From: Caulobacter sp.
Lineage (GTDB): Bacteria; Pseudomonadota; Alphaproteobacteria; Caulobacterales; Caulobacteraceae
NCBI RefSeq assembly: GCF_017744445.1
Contig: NZ_JAGIBH010000005.1
Location: 1 to 64,000 of the forward strand
DNA: 64,000 bases
Direction: 5' to 3'
Shown: positions 8,702 to 18,312 of the stretch, one piece after another
How positions within the stretch are numbered: the first letter of the stretch is position 1
How the letters are laid out: the number at the start of each line of letters is the position of its first letter
Notes under the pieces: model-generated
What the model saw: only the letters and a program-made list of their open reading frames with translations
What the model was told of the DNA's origin: nothing
Database searches by the model: none
Position numbers and translations under genes: made by a program

Positions 8702-9457
8702 ATGACTTCCGACTCCTCCCAGCCGCTGGCCGGCCGCATCGCCCTCGTTACGGGCGCCACGCGCGGTATCGGCGAGGCGGTCGCCTTGGGCCTGGCCAAG
8801 GCCGGCGCCCACGTCATCGCGGTGGGCCGCACCCAAGGCGCCCTCGAGGCCCTGGATGACGCCATCCTGGAAGCCACCGGCGAGCGCGCCACCCTGGTGC
8901 CGCTGGACCTGCGCGAGGCCGACGGCCTGGACCACCTGGGCGCGGCCATCCACCAGCGCTGGGGCAAGCTGGACATCGTGGTCGGCGCGGCCGGCCTCTT
9001 GGGCCCCCTCACCCCTGTGAGCCACCTGGAGCCCAAGGGCTGGGACATGATCCTGTCCACCAACCTGACGGCCAACTGGCGCCTGATCCGCGCCATGGAC
9101 CCGCTGCTGCGCGCCTCGGACGCCGGCCGGGCCCTGTTCTTCTCCAGCAGCGTGGCCAAGACCCGCCCGGCCTTCTGGGGCGCCTATGCGGCCACCAAGG
9201 CGGCGCTGGAAGCCATTGTCGACGTCTATGCCGACGAGACCGAGAACACCCCTATCCGCGCCCTGTGCGTCGATCCCGGCGCCATGCGCACCCGCATGCG
9301 GGCAGCCGCCTTCCCGGGCGAGGATCCCCAGACCGTCCCGGCGGCCGAGACCATCGTCCCCTTCGTCGTCGACCTGGTCCGTCCGGACCACCAGCCGCCC
9401 AAGGGCGTCGTCCGCTTCAAGGACCGCGGCCAGGAATCACCCAGCGCTAACATTTGA
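8702..9457 (+). CDS. SDR family NAD(P)-dependent oxidoreductase
   Basis: 251 residues, classical short-chain dehydrogenase length. Cofactor motif TGATRGIG near residue 18, NxxG-like VGAAG near 97, catalytic Ser in FFSSSVAK and YAATK about 13 residues later supply the Ser-Tyr-Lys set. PGAMRTRMR follows, as usual after the active site. Closest remembered subgroup is the YciK-like oxidoreductases; substrate not inferable. Same strand as purF and the transporter, with a 48-base gap. Confidence 0.85.
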   Translation: MTSDSSQPLAGRIALVTGATRGIGEAVALGLAKAGAHVIAVGRTQGALEALDDAILEATGERATLVPLDLREADGLDHLGAAIHQRWGKLDIVVGAAGLLGPLTPVSHLEPKGWDMILSTNLTANWRLIRAMDPLLRASDAGRALFFSSSVAKTRPAFWGAYAATKAALEAIVDVYADETENTPIRALCVDPGAMRTRMRAAAFPGEDPQTVPAAETIVPFVVDLVRPDHQPPKGVVRFKDRGQESPSANI

Positions 9458-9575
9458 TAAGGCGACTTCAAATGTTGCGGGAATTGTTACGGAAATAAAC
9501 TTTCAGGTTGTTTGAAGGTAAAAAATACCACCCTGACAATAAACAGGGAACAATGTTTTGCGACGACTTCGCAAA

Positions 9576-9591
9576 TTAGCGCCTCGTTAAC
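9576..9591. promoter_or_regulatory. CtrA-like binding site upstream of the chemoreceptor gene
   Basis: TTAG-N7-TTAAC matches the Caulobacter CtrA full-site consensus TTAA-N7-TTAAC at 8 of 9 fixed positions. It lies 59-74 bases before the ATG at 9650, a plausible place for a cell-cycle-regulated motility promoter. The match is seen; binding is inferred. Confidence 0.5.
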
Positions 9592-9606
9592 CCCCTTGCC
9601 GCGACA

Positions 9607-9624
9607 CGTTGCCGCACGGCAACG
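9607..9624. promoter_or_regulatory. 8-bp perfect inverted repeat in the chemoreceptor leader
   Basis: CGTTGCCG-CA-CGGCAACG, perfect arms with a 2-base centre, 25 bases before the ATG at 9650. A DNA operator is more likely than an RNA hairpin because the loop is too tight unless the inner pairs open. Confidence 0.45.
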
Positions 9625-9649
9625 ACGCCGTTCCTTGGGACCCCGCAAA

Positions 9650-11137
9650 ATGGCGCTGTTCTCTCGTGGCCGTGATACCGGTAACGTCGATCGCATCTCC
9701 GATCTGGAAGGCGTTGTCGCCGCGATCCAGCGGTCTCAAGCCGTCATCGAGTTCAATCTCGACGGCACGATCATCACCGCCAACGAGAACTTCCTGAAGA
9801 CCCTGGGCTACAGCCTGTCGGAGATCCAGGACCGCAAGCACAGCCTGTTCGTCGAGGCCTCGGAGGCCGGCAGCCCCGCCTATGGCGAGTTCTGGCGCCG
9901 CCTGAACGCCGGTGAGTTCTTCGCCAGCAAGTACAAGCGCATCGGAAAGGGCGGCCGCGAGGTCTGGATCCAGGCGTCGTACAACCCGGTCTTCGACAAG
10001 ACCGGCAAGCCGGTGAAGGTCATCAAGTTCGCCTCGGACATCACCGCGATCGAGACCGAGCGCACCCGCAACGAGGCCGAGCGCGAAGAGACGAAGGCCG
10101 AACAGGATCACGTCGTCTCGGTGCTGGCCGACAGCCTGGGCCGCATGGCGCGGGGCGACCTGACCGCTCGCATCGAAGCCCGCTTCGACGGTCGTTACGC
10201 CCAGCTGAAGCAGGACTTCAACGCCGCCATCGACAGCCTGCGCGACGCCATGGGCGCGATCGCCGAGGCCGCCAGCGGCATGGAGAGCGGCGCCAACGAG
10301 ATCGCCAGCGCCTCGAACGACCTCTCCAAGCGCACCGAGCAGCAGGCCGCCAGCCTGGAAGAAACGGCCGCCGCCCTGGACGAGATCACCGCCACGGTGA
10401 AGCGCAGCGCCGACGGCGCCAAGCAGGCTTCGGCCGCCGCTTCCGCCGCCAGCACCGACGCCGATCGCTCGGGCACGGTGGTCGCCGAGGCCGTCGCGGC
10501 CATGGGCGAGATAGAGAAGTCCTCGGGCCAGATCACTCAGATCATCGGGGTCATCGACGAGATCGCCTTCCAGACCAACCTCCTGGCCCTGAACGCCGGG
10601 GTTGAAGCCGCGCGCGCCGGGGAAGCCGGCCGTGGCTTTGCCGTGGTCGCGCAGGAAGTCCGGGCCCTGGCCCAGCGCTCGGCCGACGCCGCCAAGGAGA
10701 TCAAGACCCTGATCGCCAACTCGTCCTCGCAGGTCGAGCGCGGCGTGCGCCTGGTCGGCGACACGGGTCAGGCCCTAGCCGGCATCGTCGCCAAGGTCGG
10801 CGAGATCAACGGCCTGATCCGCGAGATCGCCGAAAGCTCGCAGGAGCAGGCTACCGGCCTGAACGAAGTCAATGCCGCGGTGAACCAGATGGACCAGGTC
10901 ACCCAACAGAACGCCGCCATGGTCGAGCAGGCCAACACCTCGTCGGCCGCCCTACGCGGCGAGGCCCAGGACCTGGCCCGCCAGGTGGCGCGCTTCCAGA
11001 CCGGGGTCCATCACGCGCCGGCCCGTCGTCCCGAGCCGATGCAATCCCGCGCTCCGGCTCCGTCGCGCGCCCGCGCTGCGGCCCGTCCAGGCAGCTCGGC
11101 CGCTGTCGCGCCGGCCCAGGAGTGGGAAGAGTTCTAG
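9650..11137 (+). CDS. Soluble PAS-containing methyl-accepting chemotaxis protein
   Basis: 495 residues and no membrane span, so a cytoplasmic chemoreceptor. A PAS sensor domain covers about 19-134 ([20 protein letters not shown], then [17 protein letters not shown]), as in Aer-type redox sensors. A HAMP-like linker is at about 148-205. The MCP signalling domain contains the conserved hairpin tip ([21 protein letters not shown]). A Pro/Ala/Arg-rich tail ends in EWEEF, fitting the xWxxF pentapeptide that docks CheR/CheB. The ATG at 9650 removes a low-complexity upstream extension. Preceded by a CtrA-like box. Ligand or cofactor cannot be read from the sequence. Convergent with the hydrolase gene, 4-base overlap. 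Confidence 0.92.
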   Translation: MALFSRGRDTGNVDRISDLEGVVAAIQRSQAVIEFNLDGTIITANENFLKTLGYSLSEIQDRKHSLFVEASEAGSPAYGEFWRRLNAGEFFASKYKRIGKGGREVWIQASYNPVFDKTGKPVKVIKFASDITAIETERTRNEAEREETKAEQDHVVSVLADSLGRMARGDLTARIEARFDGRYAQLKQDFNAAIDSLRDAMGAIAEAASGMESGANEIASASNDLSKRTEQQAASLEETAAALDEITATVKRSADGAKQASAAASAASTDADRSGTVVAEAVAAMGEIEKSSGQITQIIGVIDEIAFQTNLLALNAGVEAARAGEAGRGFAVVAQEVRALAQRSADAAKEIKTLIANSSSQVERGVRLVGDTGQALAGIVAKVGEINGLIREIAESSQEQATGLNEVNAAVNQMDQVTQQNAAMVEQANTSSAALRGEAQDLARQVARFQTGVHHAPARRPEPMQSRAPAPSRARAAARPGSSAAVAPAQEWEEF

Positions 11138-12276
11138 TGGGGGGAGCGGACCTGCCTTAGCAGCAGGTTCGCCGTGGCCGCCGCCGAGCCATCTCCGGTC
11201 AGGGCGGCGGCCACGATCACACCGTCCTTGACCGAATAGGCCACAACCGCGCTCGCGCCTGGCGTGCCGCCCAGATGGCCCAGCCACAGGCTCTTGGTCC
11301 CGTCCGCGTCCGGGACCTCCACAGCCATCGCGCCCAGCCCGTAGAAGCTGCCAGCGTCAAACATCGGATAGAGCTTTCCGAACATCGCCTGGACGCTCTC
11401 CTGCTTCAGCAGCTTGCCGCCCAGCAGCGCCGCCCAGACCCGCGCCATGTCGCCGGCCGAGCCCACGGCAGGGCCCGCAGGACCGGCCCAGGCAGGCTCG
11501 ATCGGGGCCTCCTTGGCCGAGACCAGCTTGGCCACGTCCTCGGCCTTGTCGCCGTCCGCCAGCACGCGCAGTGACATCAGGCCCAGCGGCTTGATGATCC
11601 GCGCCTCGACCGAAGCCTGCCAGGGCTGGCCGTCGACCGTCTCGATGACCTTGCCCAGCAGGGCGTAGCCGGTGTTGGAGTACCGCCAGCGCTCACCAGG
11701 ACACGAGAACGCCCCATGCCGGGCGATGATCTTCACGTCCTCATCCAGAGAGTGGGCGCGATGCTCTGCCCTCGCCTTCAGGTCCTCATTGGCGCTGAAC
11801 AGGCCGCCGGTGTGGGCCAACAGGTCGCGGATCGTCACGACGTCGCCGTTGGGCACGCCGGCCACGTATTTGCCGATCGGATCCTCCAGCTTCAACTTGC
11901 CGGCCTCGACCAGTTGCAGGGTCACGACCGCGATCAAGCTCTTGCCCGCGCTGGCCCAGAACAGCATCGGCGGCTGATCGCCGCTGTCGGTCTTCTCCCA
12001 AGCGCCCTTGCCGGGGACGAGGACGGCGGCGGTCATGGTCGGCGCCTTGGTCGCGGCCTTGGCTTGCAGGAAGCCCGCCTCCAGCCGCGCGACGGTCTCA
12101 GGGTCCAGCGAGGCCTTGGGAACAGCGCCCAGCAGCGGCGGCGCGACCGGCGCGTGCAACGGCGGGCCGGCATAGGTCACCGCGCTCTTGCAGACCACGG
12201 GCTTGTAGTCGGCCGCGCTCGCCACAACCGGCAAGGCCGCCAGCACCAAAGCCAATCCCACGCCCCGCATCGCCAT
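11134..12276 (-). CDS. Exported serine hydrolase, beta-lactamase class C / PBP-like
   Basis: 380 residues with a cleavable signal peptide (about 1-21, ending VASA). The SxxK nucleophile motif is SAGK in [10 protein letters not shown], the second motif is YSN in WRYSNTGY, and HLGGTPG sits where class C enzymes have KTG. This superfamily includes esterases, D-aminopeptidases and DD-peptidases as well as beta-lactamases, so the substrate is open. Two cysteines (C29 and a [11 protein letters not shown]ys) could pair in the periplasm. Stand-alone. Confidence 0.82.
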   Translation of the reverse strand: MAMRGVGLALVLAALPVVASAADYKPVVCKSAVTYAGPPLHAPVAPPLLGAVPKASLDPETVARLEAGFLQAKAATKAPTMTAAVLVPGKGAWEKTDSGDQPPMLFWASAGKSLIAVVTLQLVEAGKLKLEDPIGKYVAGVPNGDVVTIRDLLAHTGGLFSANEDLKARAEHRAHSLDEDVKIIARHGAFSCPGERWRYSNTGYALLGKVIETVDGQPWQASVEARIIKPLGLMSLRVLADGDKAEDVAKLVSAKEAPIEPAWAGPAGPAVGSAGDMARVWAALLGGKLLKQESVQAMFGKLYPMFDAGSFYGLGAMAVEVPDADGTKSLWLGHLGGTPGASAVVAYSVKDGVIVAAALTGDGSAAATANLLLRQVRSPH

Positions 12277-12324
12277 CCTCCGGTTCAGCTTCAGGAAGCT
12301 AAACGCGTATGGCGAAGTTTAGGC

Positions 12325-14037
12325 TCACGGCGCCGGCGCAATGCCTCTTGCGTCGGCGAACTGCTTGGCCCAAGCCTCACCGCGCCCGGGAACGTCCGGG
12401 AACAGCTTGAGACATGCTCCTTTGGCCGTGCGCCCTTCGATATGGTCCAAGGTCGTATTGAGCGCCCGCAGTTCGGACGCCTTGAAACGCGGATCCTTGA
12501 TCTGAAGCTTGCGCCTTCGCAGGGTCGGCGCTGCATCAGGGTCTCCAACCAGACACAGCGCGGCCATGGCGGCCGTGGTCTCACCAATGGTCAGGCCGTC
12601 CGGAACCAGCCCGTCGTGATAGGTCATCTCCGTCACCAGCGGAGCGACAATGACCGGTCCCAGATCCGAAAGACGGATCAGGAAGCGCTCGTTGTTTCGC
12701 CCGGCGGCCAACGACCCCGGCGCCGCCAGCCAGACCTTCAGGACCGGGCGCATACGCGCATAGTCCGCCTCCGGCAGGTCGGCGATCATCGTCTGGGCCA
12801 TCCACAGCACGCTGCTGTCGCGCCCCTTCTGCGCCAACAACACATTGCCCAGCAGATCCTTCACGGTCTCGACCGCCTCGGGACGCCGACTGATGTCACC
12901 GCCGGGCAAGCGCTCATGCTGGCCATCGAACATCTTGCGCAGCAGCGCCGTCTCGCGCTTGGACAACGGACCAGCGCCGTCCTCTATGGCTCGCAGCATA
13001 AGCCTCGTGCCCTCGGGATCCAGGTCAGGATCCGGCACGGTCGGCGCGCCTTCATCCAGGGCGATCACCAAGGTCTGCAGTTGCGTCTCGTCCAGACGCC
13101 GCGCCGCCGAGGGCCACTTCGACGCCAGGAAGGCGACCGCGTCGGCCCTACCGCCATGCAGGACCCTGGTCCAGGCGCGATGCAGTTCCAGGCCGTAGTC
13201 ATTGCGATCGACGTACAACAGCAAGGGCGAGAACAATCGCTCCTGGCTGACATAGGTCCGGCGAACCAGAGGCAAACAGCCGTCGACCTCCGCGCACGGC
13301 CACAGCTCCAACCTCTCGACCGACTGATTGCCCGCGCCAAGCGGATCGAGTCTGTCTTTCCATGTGTCCACCTCGCGCTCGACCTCGCGCAGGCTCGTGA
13401 TCCGGATCAGCGCATCGATCTTGGGCCGTTCCTCGACCGTGCGCAGGATGCAACCCATGGCGCTCGCCTCGGACGCGACACCAGCCGCCTGGCACGCCCT
13501 GGCATCGGCGAAGCGATAAATTCCCTCGTGCGTGGCCGCCGCCAGGTCTTCGGCATTCTCAAGGGGGCTGGCGACGCGCTCGACGAGCCCACGCGCCAGC
13601 AGCGCTCGGCAAATCGAACCACAGCCCGACGCTTCCCGCTCCCAATCCAATCGCACCGTGCGGGGCTTGGCCATGTCGGGCGTGACGTGATCGAAGTCTT
13701 CGGCCCTGAGTTCGAGCGCCTCCTTCTCGAGACGCTGATTGACCACGGCAGGCGGGCCCCATCCCACGGCAACGGCCACGCCCAGAGCCAATACAGCGCC
13801 GGGAACTGAGCGTCGGTCTCGCCACAGCCAGATCGCCAGGCGGATCGGCGCCGCGTAGAGCAGCACGTTGGGGGCCAGAATCAGCACGAAGCCGGGCAAG
13901 ACCAATAAAAGCGCCATCAGGACGATCAGGTCGACCAGGCCGGCCACCGCAAGAGCGATCAGAACCGCCCAGACAACCCACTCGACCGGCCTCGAACGGT
14001 GTCGACCGTTCGCTGAAGCACCACCAGTTCCGTTCAT
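12325..14037 (-). CDS. Large uncharacterised membrane-anchored protein
   Basis: 570 residues. The N-terminal quarter has two or three hydrophobic segments (VWAVLIALAVAGLVDLIVLM and onward; LALGVAVAVGWGPPAV). The rest (about 110-570) is soluble, probably periplasmic, Arg/Leu-rich, with paired cysteines (CGSIC; CAEVDGC) that suggest disulphides. No domain was recognised. The ATG at 14037 is preferred because GGCGGG lies just upstream; a GTG at 14058 adds seven residues and is also possible. Codon usage is like the neighbours, so it is likely a real chromosomal gene. Confidence 0.65.
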   Translation of the reverse strand: MNGTGGASANGRHRSRPVEWVVWAVLIALAVAGLVDLIVLMALLLVLPGFVLILAPNVLLYAAPIRLAIWLWRDRRSVPGAVLALGVAVAVGWGPPAVVNQRLEKEALELRAEDFDHVTPDMAKPRTVRLDWEREASGCGSICRALLARGLVERVASPLENAEDLAAATHEGIYRFADARACQAAGVASEASAMGCILRTVEERPKIDALIRITSLREVEREVDTWKDRLDPLGAGNQSVERLELWPCAEVDGCLPLVRRTYVSQERLFSPLLLYVDRNDYGLELHRAWTRVLHGGRADAVAFLASKWPSAARRLDETQLQTLVIALDEGAPTVPDPDLDPEGTRLMLRAIEDGAGPLSKRETALLRKMFDGQHERLPGGDISRRPEAVETVKDLLGNVLLAQKGRDSSVLWMAQTMIADLPEADYARMRPVLKVWLAAPGSLAAGRNNERFLIRLSDLGPVIVAPLVTEMTYHDGLVPDGLTIGETTAAMAALCLVGDPDAAPTLRRRKLQIKDPRFKASELRALNTTLDHIEGRTAKGACLKLFPDVPGRGEAWAKQFADARGIAPAP

Positions 14038-14099
14038 GCCATCCCGCCGCGTCGCCACGGATCAGATTTAGCGCGAACGGCTTAACAACCTCTAGTCGA

Positions 14100-15860
14100 T
14101 CAACGCTTCTTGGCCGGCCCCGTATTGCCGCGCACCGTCCGCGAGCCGGCGACCGGGCGCTTGGGCCCTGCCGCCTTGCCGCCAGCCGACTTGGCGCCGA
14201 CCTTGTAGCTGGGCGTGGTCGAGACCTTCTTCTGGGCCTTGGGGCCCAGCTTCTTGACCGGCTTGACCGCGGCCTTGCCCGGTTCGGCGGCGACCGCGCC
14301 CTCGACCGGCGCCGCGGCGACCTTCGGGGCGGCCGGAGCCTTCTTCTTCACCGGCTTGGCTTCGCGCGGATCGGGCAGGCCCGCCTCGATCGCGGCCTTG
14401 GCGGCGGCTTCCTCGGCCAGGCGCTTGGACTTCTTGACCGTGTTGCGCGAGGCGCGAATGCGTTCCTCCTCGCGCTCGCGGCGTTCGAACTCGCGCTTGC
14501 CCCGGCCGCTGTGGCCCTTGGCCTCGCCCTCGGCATAGGGATTGGCGCCCGACTTGATGGTGATGCGCAGCGGCACGCCCGGCAGGTCGAAGCTTTCACG
14601 CAAGGAGTTGATCAGATAGCGCCGATAATGGTCGGGCATCTGGTCGGCGCGGCTGGAGAACAGCACGAACGTCGGCGGACGGGCCTTGGTCTGAGCCATG
14701 TACTTGGGCTTCACGCGGCGGCCGCTGACGGCGGGCGGCGGGTGGCGCTGCATGGCCATCTGCAGCCAGTCGTTCAGGTCGCGGGTCTTGACCTTGGTCG
14801 ACCAGTCCTTGTGGATCTTCAGCACGGCCGGCATCAGCTTGTTGACGCCGCTGCCGGTCTCGCCCGACAGCGCCACGACCGGCGCGCCGCGCACCTGGGG
14901 CAGCATGCGCTCAGCGTGCTCACGGAAGGCGGCCAGGGTCGCGGCCTGATCCTCGATCAGGTCCCACTTGGCCAGTACGAAGACCAGCGCCCGCCCTTCC
15001 CGCTCGGTCAGGTCGGCGATCTGCAGGTCCTGGATCTCGAACGGGTGGGTGGCGTCCATGACCAGCACCACGACCTCGGCGAAGGTGATGGCGCGGATGG
15101 TGTCCTGGGTGGAGAGCTTCTCCAGCTTCTCCTGCACCTTGGCCTTCTTGCGCAGGCCCGCGGTGTCGACCAGGCGGACCTTTTTGTCGCCCCAGACCCA
15201 GTCTACCGAGATCGAGTCGCGGGTGATGCCGGCTTCCGGGCCGGTCAGCAGGCGCTGCTCGCCGATCAGGCGGTTGATCAGGGTGGACTTGCCCGCGTTC
15301 GGACGGCCGACGATGGCCAGGCGGATCGGCTTGTCCTCGTCGTCCTCGTCGCCCGAGTACATCTCCTCGGGGACGGCTTCCAGCATGGCGGCGTACAGCT
15401 CGGCCATGCCTTCGCCGTGCTCGCCCGAGATCGGGATCGGCTCGCCCAGGCCCAGCTTATAGGCCTCGCCGATACCCGACTGGCCGGCTTTGCCCTCGGC
15501 CTTGTTGGCGGCGATGATCACCGGCTTGCCGCGACGGCGCAGCAGCGTGGCGAACACCTCGTCCAACGGCGTGACGCCTTCGCGGGCGTCGTAGATGAAC
15601 AGCGAGAGGTCAGCTTCCTCGATCGCCAGCTCGGTCTGGGCGCGCATGCGCGCTTCCAGGCTCTCGTCGGCGACGTCCTCGAAGCCGGCGGTGTCGATCA
15701 GCTGCAGCTCGAGGTCGCCCAGGCGGCCGTCGGCATAGCGGCGGTCACGGGTGACGCCGGGCTGGTCGTCGACGATCGCCAGCTTCTTGCCGGCCAGACG
15801 GTTGAACAGCGTGGACTTGCCCACATTGGGGCGGCCGACGATGGCGAGTTTCAAAGGCAT
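14100..15860 (-). CDS. der: Ribosome biogenesis GTPase Der (EngA)
   Basis: 586 residues, longer than the usual 440-490. Two tandem Era-like G domains: G1 GRPNVGKST at 9-17 with DTAGFED, and a second G1 GRPNAGKST followed by [11 protein letters not shown]; then a KH-like domain around [14 protein letters not shown]. Der acts in 50S subunit assembly. The extra 100 or so residues are a C-terminal Lys/Ala/Pro-rich basic tail ([14 protein letters not shown] and similar), probably disordered and rRNA-binding. The ATG at 15860 puts the first G domain at the N-terminus as in the family; the long upstream in-frame extension is not coding-like. Confidence 0.95.
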   Translation of the reverse strand: MPLKLAIVGRPNVGKSTLFNRLAGKKLAIVDDQPGVTRDRRYADGRLGDLELQLIDTAGFEDVADESLEARMRAQTELAIEEADLSLFIYDAREGVTPLDEVFATLLRRRGKPVIIAANKAEGKAGQSGIGEAYKLGLGEPIPISGEHGEGMAELYAAMLEAVPEEMYSGDEDDEDKPIRLAIVGRPNAGKSTLINRLIGEQRLLTGPEAGITRDSISVDWVWGDKKVRLVDTAGLRKKAKVQEKLEKLSTQDTIRAITFAEVVVLVMDATHPFEIQDLQIADLTEREGRALVFVLAKWDLIEDQAATLAAFREHAERMLPQVRGAPVVALSGETGSGVNKLMPAVLKIHKDWSTKVKTRDLNDWLQMAMQRHPPPAVSGRRVKPKYMAQTKARPPTFVLFSSRADQMPDHYRRYLINSLRESFDLPGVPLRITIKSGANPYAEGEAKGHSGRGKREFERREREEERIRASRNTVKKSKRLAEEAAAKAAIEAGLPDPREAKPVKKKAPAAPKVAAAPVEGAVAAEPGKAAVKPVKKLGPKAQKKVSTTPSYKVGAKSAGGKAAGPKRPVAGSRTVRGNTGPAKKR

Positions 15861-15903
15861 AGGCGTCCAGTAGTCGATTTTCGCCCTTCTCGCAAAAGCG
15901 AAG

Positions 15904-15931
15904 GCCCGGGCCAGCTTTCGCGGACCCGGGC
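15904..15931 (-). terminator. GC-rich hairpin between bamB and der
   Basis: GCCCGGG and CCCGGGC arms (7 bp) with a 14-base loop. On the minus strand it is followed within a few bases by CTTCGCTTTTGCG, itself a small hairpin with a T4 loop. It could end bamB transcripts before der. Confidence 0.45.
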
Positions 15932-15953
15932 TCAAGAGCATTTCAAGTTGTCG

Positions 15954-15973
15954 ACGGGCCTCGAAAGACCCGT
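15954..15973. terminator. 8-bp hairpin with a tetraloop just after bamB
   Basis: Arms ACGGGTCT and AGGCCCGT pair over 8 positions with one G-T wobble and enclose TTCG on the minus strand, the stable UUCG tetraloop. It starts five bases beyond the bamB stop. The T4 run flanks it on the plus-strand side, so it looks like an intrinsic terminator in either direction. Confidence 0.5.
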
Positions 15974-15978
15974 TTTGA

Positions 15979-17409
15979 TCAGCGGATGGCGACCAGGTCG
16001 GCGTCGTCCGTGACCAGGTAGATGGTGTCACCGACCGCGATCGGGTTGATCAGCACCGGAGCGCCGATCTTCAGGGTCTTTTCCTTGGCGCCGGTCTTGG
16101 CGTTCAGGGCCACGGCTTCGCCGGCGCTGGACACCGTGATCAGGCGTCCATTGGCCAGGATCGGCGTCGACCACAGGATCGGGTGCTTGGCGCGCTTCTT
16201 CTTCTGCTTCTTGGACAGGGCCTCGGTATTGTTGAGGTCCTGGATCCAGTAGACCGAGCCGTTCTCGCGCGAGACGCAGATCACCTGGCCGGCCTTGTCG
16301 ACGACATAGACGACGTCGCCGGCGGCCCACGGGGTGGTGATGGCGGTGACCGGCAGGCTCCAGCGAGCTTGGCCGGTGCGCAGGTCGGTGGCGGCGAAGA
16401 CGCCCGAGTGGCTAACGGCGAAGACGTCGCCCTTGTAGATCACCGGGCGGCCGGGGATGTCGCGGATTTCCGACAGCGCGTTGGTGCGGCTGGCGCGGCT
16501 CAGGGCCTCGCTCCACAGGTCGTTGCCGTTGGCGGCGCGCAGGGCCACCAGTTCGCCCGAGGCGAAGCCGGCCACGACGGTGTCGCCGCTGACGGCGGGG
16601 CTCGAGGCGGCCAGGATGCGGGCCGGCTCGCTCAGGGCCTGGTAGGTCCAGCCCGGCGCGCCGTTCTCGGTGGCATAGGTCAGCAGTTCATTGTCGGTCG
16701 AGACCACGAACACGCGGCCGTCGACGACGGTCGGCGCGCTGTGGATCGGCGTCGAGGTCTGCTGGGTCCAGCCGATGTTGCCCGTCGCGGCGTCGATCTG
16801 GGCGACGAAGCGGAAGCCCGACGAGACATACAGCTTGTTGTCCGGACCGACGGCGACGCCGCCGCCAAAGCCCAGACGGTCGTTCTTCTTGGGCATCAGG
16901 CCCAGGAAACCGCCCTTGATGGTCGGGCCGGCGGCCGGACGCAGGTCCTTGCGCCAGATCTGCGAACCCGACTTGGCGTCCAGCGCCACGACGTCGGCCT
17001 CGCCATCCATCACGTAGATGCGGCCATCGGACGAAACCGGCGGCGCGGTGACGTGGAACTTCTTCCCGCCCTTCTTGCCGAAGCCCTTCTTCCAGGCGAT
17101 CTGGAAGCCCTTGCCAGCGTCGACGTGCTCGATCGACTGCTCGGCGTTGCCGCCCGGCAGGCGCCATTCGGTCTGGGCGACCGGATCGGGCAGGAAGAAG
17201 TCAGCGCCCTTCAGCGACTCGCTGGCCTCGACCTTCTGGTCGAAGGCGATGATCGAGATGCGCTGACCCTGGCTGGCCGTGGACTTGTTCTTGTCCTTGC
17301 CGCCGAAGGGATTGAGCTTCGAAACCGTCGAGCAGCCGGTAACGGCCATGGACGCGGACATCAGCGCGACCAGGGCGACGGAACGCTTGGAGATCATCAG
17401 GCGGCTCAT
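15979..17409 (-). CDS. bamB: Outer membrane protein assembly factor BamB (PQQ-repeat lipoprotein)
   Basis: 476 residues, longer than E. coli BamB (392). Signal peptide with lipobox VTGC and lipidated C26, then a linker and an eight-bladed PQQ-type propeller visible as repeated VxDGRVxVxxxxxxLxAxDAxTG patterns (for example [17 protein letters not shown]). BamB is a subunit of the BAM complex that folds beta-barrels into the outer membrane. Its start overlaps the stop of the upstream TPR gene (ATGA), so the two are coupled; the yfgM-bamB-der order is the same as in E. coli. Confidence 0.93.
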   Translation of the reverse strand: MSRLMISKRSVALVALMSASMAVTGCSTVSKLNPFGGKDKNKSTASQGQRISIIAFDQKVEASESLKGADFFLPDPVAQTEWRLPGGNAEQSIEHVDAGKGFQIAWKKGFGKKGGKKFHVTAPPVSSDGRIYVMDGEADVVALDAKSGSQIWRKDLRPAAGPTIKGGFLGLMPKKNDRLGFGGGVAVGPDNKLYVSSGFRFVAQIDAATGNIGWTQQTSTPIHSAPTVVDGRVFVVSTDNELLTYATENGAPGWTYQALSEPARILAASSPAVSGDTVVAGFASGELVALRAANGNDLWSEALSRASRTNALSEIRDIPGRPVIYKGDVFAVSHSGVFAATDLRTGQARWSLPVTAITTPWAAGDVVYVVDKAGQVICVSRENGSVYWIQDLNNTEALSKKQKKKRAKHPILWSTPILANGRLITVSSAGEAVALNAKTGAKEKTLKIGAPVLINPIAVGDTIYLVTDDADLVAIR

Positions 17410-18161
17410 TGGGCGGGGGCGTTGGGCGCGAGGCCGGCGGGCAGCTGGCCCATCGGCGGCATCGGAGGCAGTTTGGCGGCGGCCTTCACGGCCGCGCCCA
17501 GTTCCTTAGCGGCGCCCGAGTCGATCAGCTGCATGGCGGCCTGGGCGCGCTGGCGCACTTCTTCGGACGTGCTGCTGTCGAGCGAGTTGGCCAGGATGAC
17601 GAAGTCCGCGCGCGCGCCGGCCAGGTCGCCGGCCTGCAGCTTCGCGAACGCCAGGGCTTCCTTGGCGTACACGCGGTACGGACTCTTTTCCCCCGCCAAA
17701 GGCGTCAACCTCGACTCGATATCCTTGAACGAGGCGGTGTCCATCAGGGCGAAGGCGGATTTGAGGCGGGCCAGGTCACCTAGCAGAACATTCGGCGCGA
17801 CCTTGGCGGCCTCGTCGAAATAGCCGACGGCTTCGGTCGTCTTGTTCTCTTCGATGCGGATGTCGCCCATCTGCAGCAGGGCCAGGGCCTTATAGCCCTT
17901 GGCGCCGGTGTCGGCGACGGTCTTGAACTGGCCGAAAGCCTTGGCCGGACCTTGCTTCTGGGCGGTCTCCAGCGCGGCCTGATAGCCTTCCGAGGCCTTG
18001 TCGGCCTGGGTGGTCTGATACGAGGTCCAGCCCCAGTAGCCGCCGACGCCGACCACCACGGCCACCGTCACCGCCGCCACCCAGGGCAGCGACTTCACCG
18101 CCAGGCTGCGATAGCGCTCCGACCGAAGCTGCTCTTCGACTTCGTCAAAAACATCGACCAC
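17406..18161 (-). CDS. YfgM-like tetratricopeptide membrane protein
   Basis: 251 residues. A short cytoplasmic N-terminus (VFDEVEEQLRSERYRSLAVK) precedes one membrane span (about 25-48) and a periplasmic TPR-like domain with helix pairs such as GYKALALLQMGDIRIEENKTTEAVGYFDEAAK. The C-terminus is Pro/Ala-rich (LPPMPPMGQLP). This is the architecture of YfgM, an ancillary SecYEG subunit linked to periplasmic chaperones. It lies immediately upstream of bamB and der, as in enterobacteria, which supports the call. Confidence 0.85.
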   Translation of the reverse strand: MVDVFDEVEEQLRSERYRSLAVKSLPWVAAVTVAVVVGVGGYWGWTSYQTTQADKASEGYQAALETAQKQGPAKAFGQFKTVADTGAKGYKALALLQMGDIRIEENKTTEAVGYFDEAAKVAPNVLLGDLARLKSAFALMDTASFKDIESRLTPLAGEKSPYRVYAKEALAFAKLQAGDLAGARADFVILANSLDSSTSEEVRQRAQAAMQLIDSGAAKELGAAVKAAAKLPPMPPMGQLPAGLAPNAPAQ

Positions 18162-18243
18162 GAAACGAGGCTCCGAAACGGGCGGCAGGCCCTTGGACGT
18201 CGCGCCAGAACTTAGGCGACGTCGCTGGTTTAAGACAGATTGT

Positions 18244-18265
18244 GGCGAGCGGAGGGCCGCTCGCC
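18244..18265 (-). terminator. 9-bp hairpin downstream of panB
   Basis: GGCGAGCGG-AGGG-CCGCTCGCC: a perfect 9-bp stem with a 4-base loop, 47 bases beyond the panB stop on the minus strand. It lacks a clear T tract (CAATCTGTCTT follows), so termination may be partial or Rho-assisted. Confidence 0.5.
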
Positions 18266-18312
18266 GAGGCGGCGAACCTATAGCGTGCCGCGCGTAGCCG
18301 CAACGAGGCCTT

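Noticed and set aside
6104..9391. A 1095-codon open frame on the minus strand opposite purF, the transporter and the SDR gene
   Set aside because: It is antisense to three well-recognised genes, has a Gly/Asp/Gln/Ala-rich composition typical of reverse-strand reading of GC-rich genes, and matches no domain.
11716..13809. A 697-codon plus-strand frame across the serine hydrolase and the large membrane protein
   Set aside because: Gln/Arg/His-rich with no recognisable motif. The minus-strand genes have signal peptides, active-site motifs or membrane spans.
15861..16031. A 57-codon upstream extension of Der
   Set aside because: Overlaps the intergenic hairpins and the bamB 3' end, and Der proteins begin right at the first G domain.
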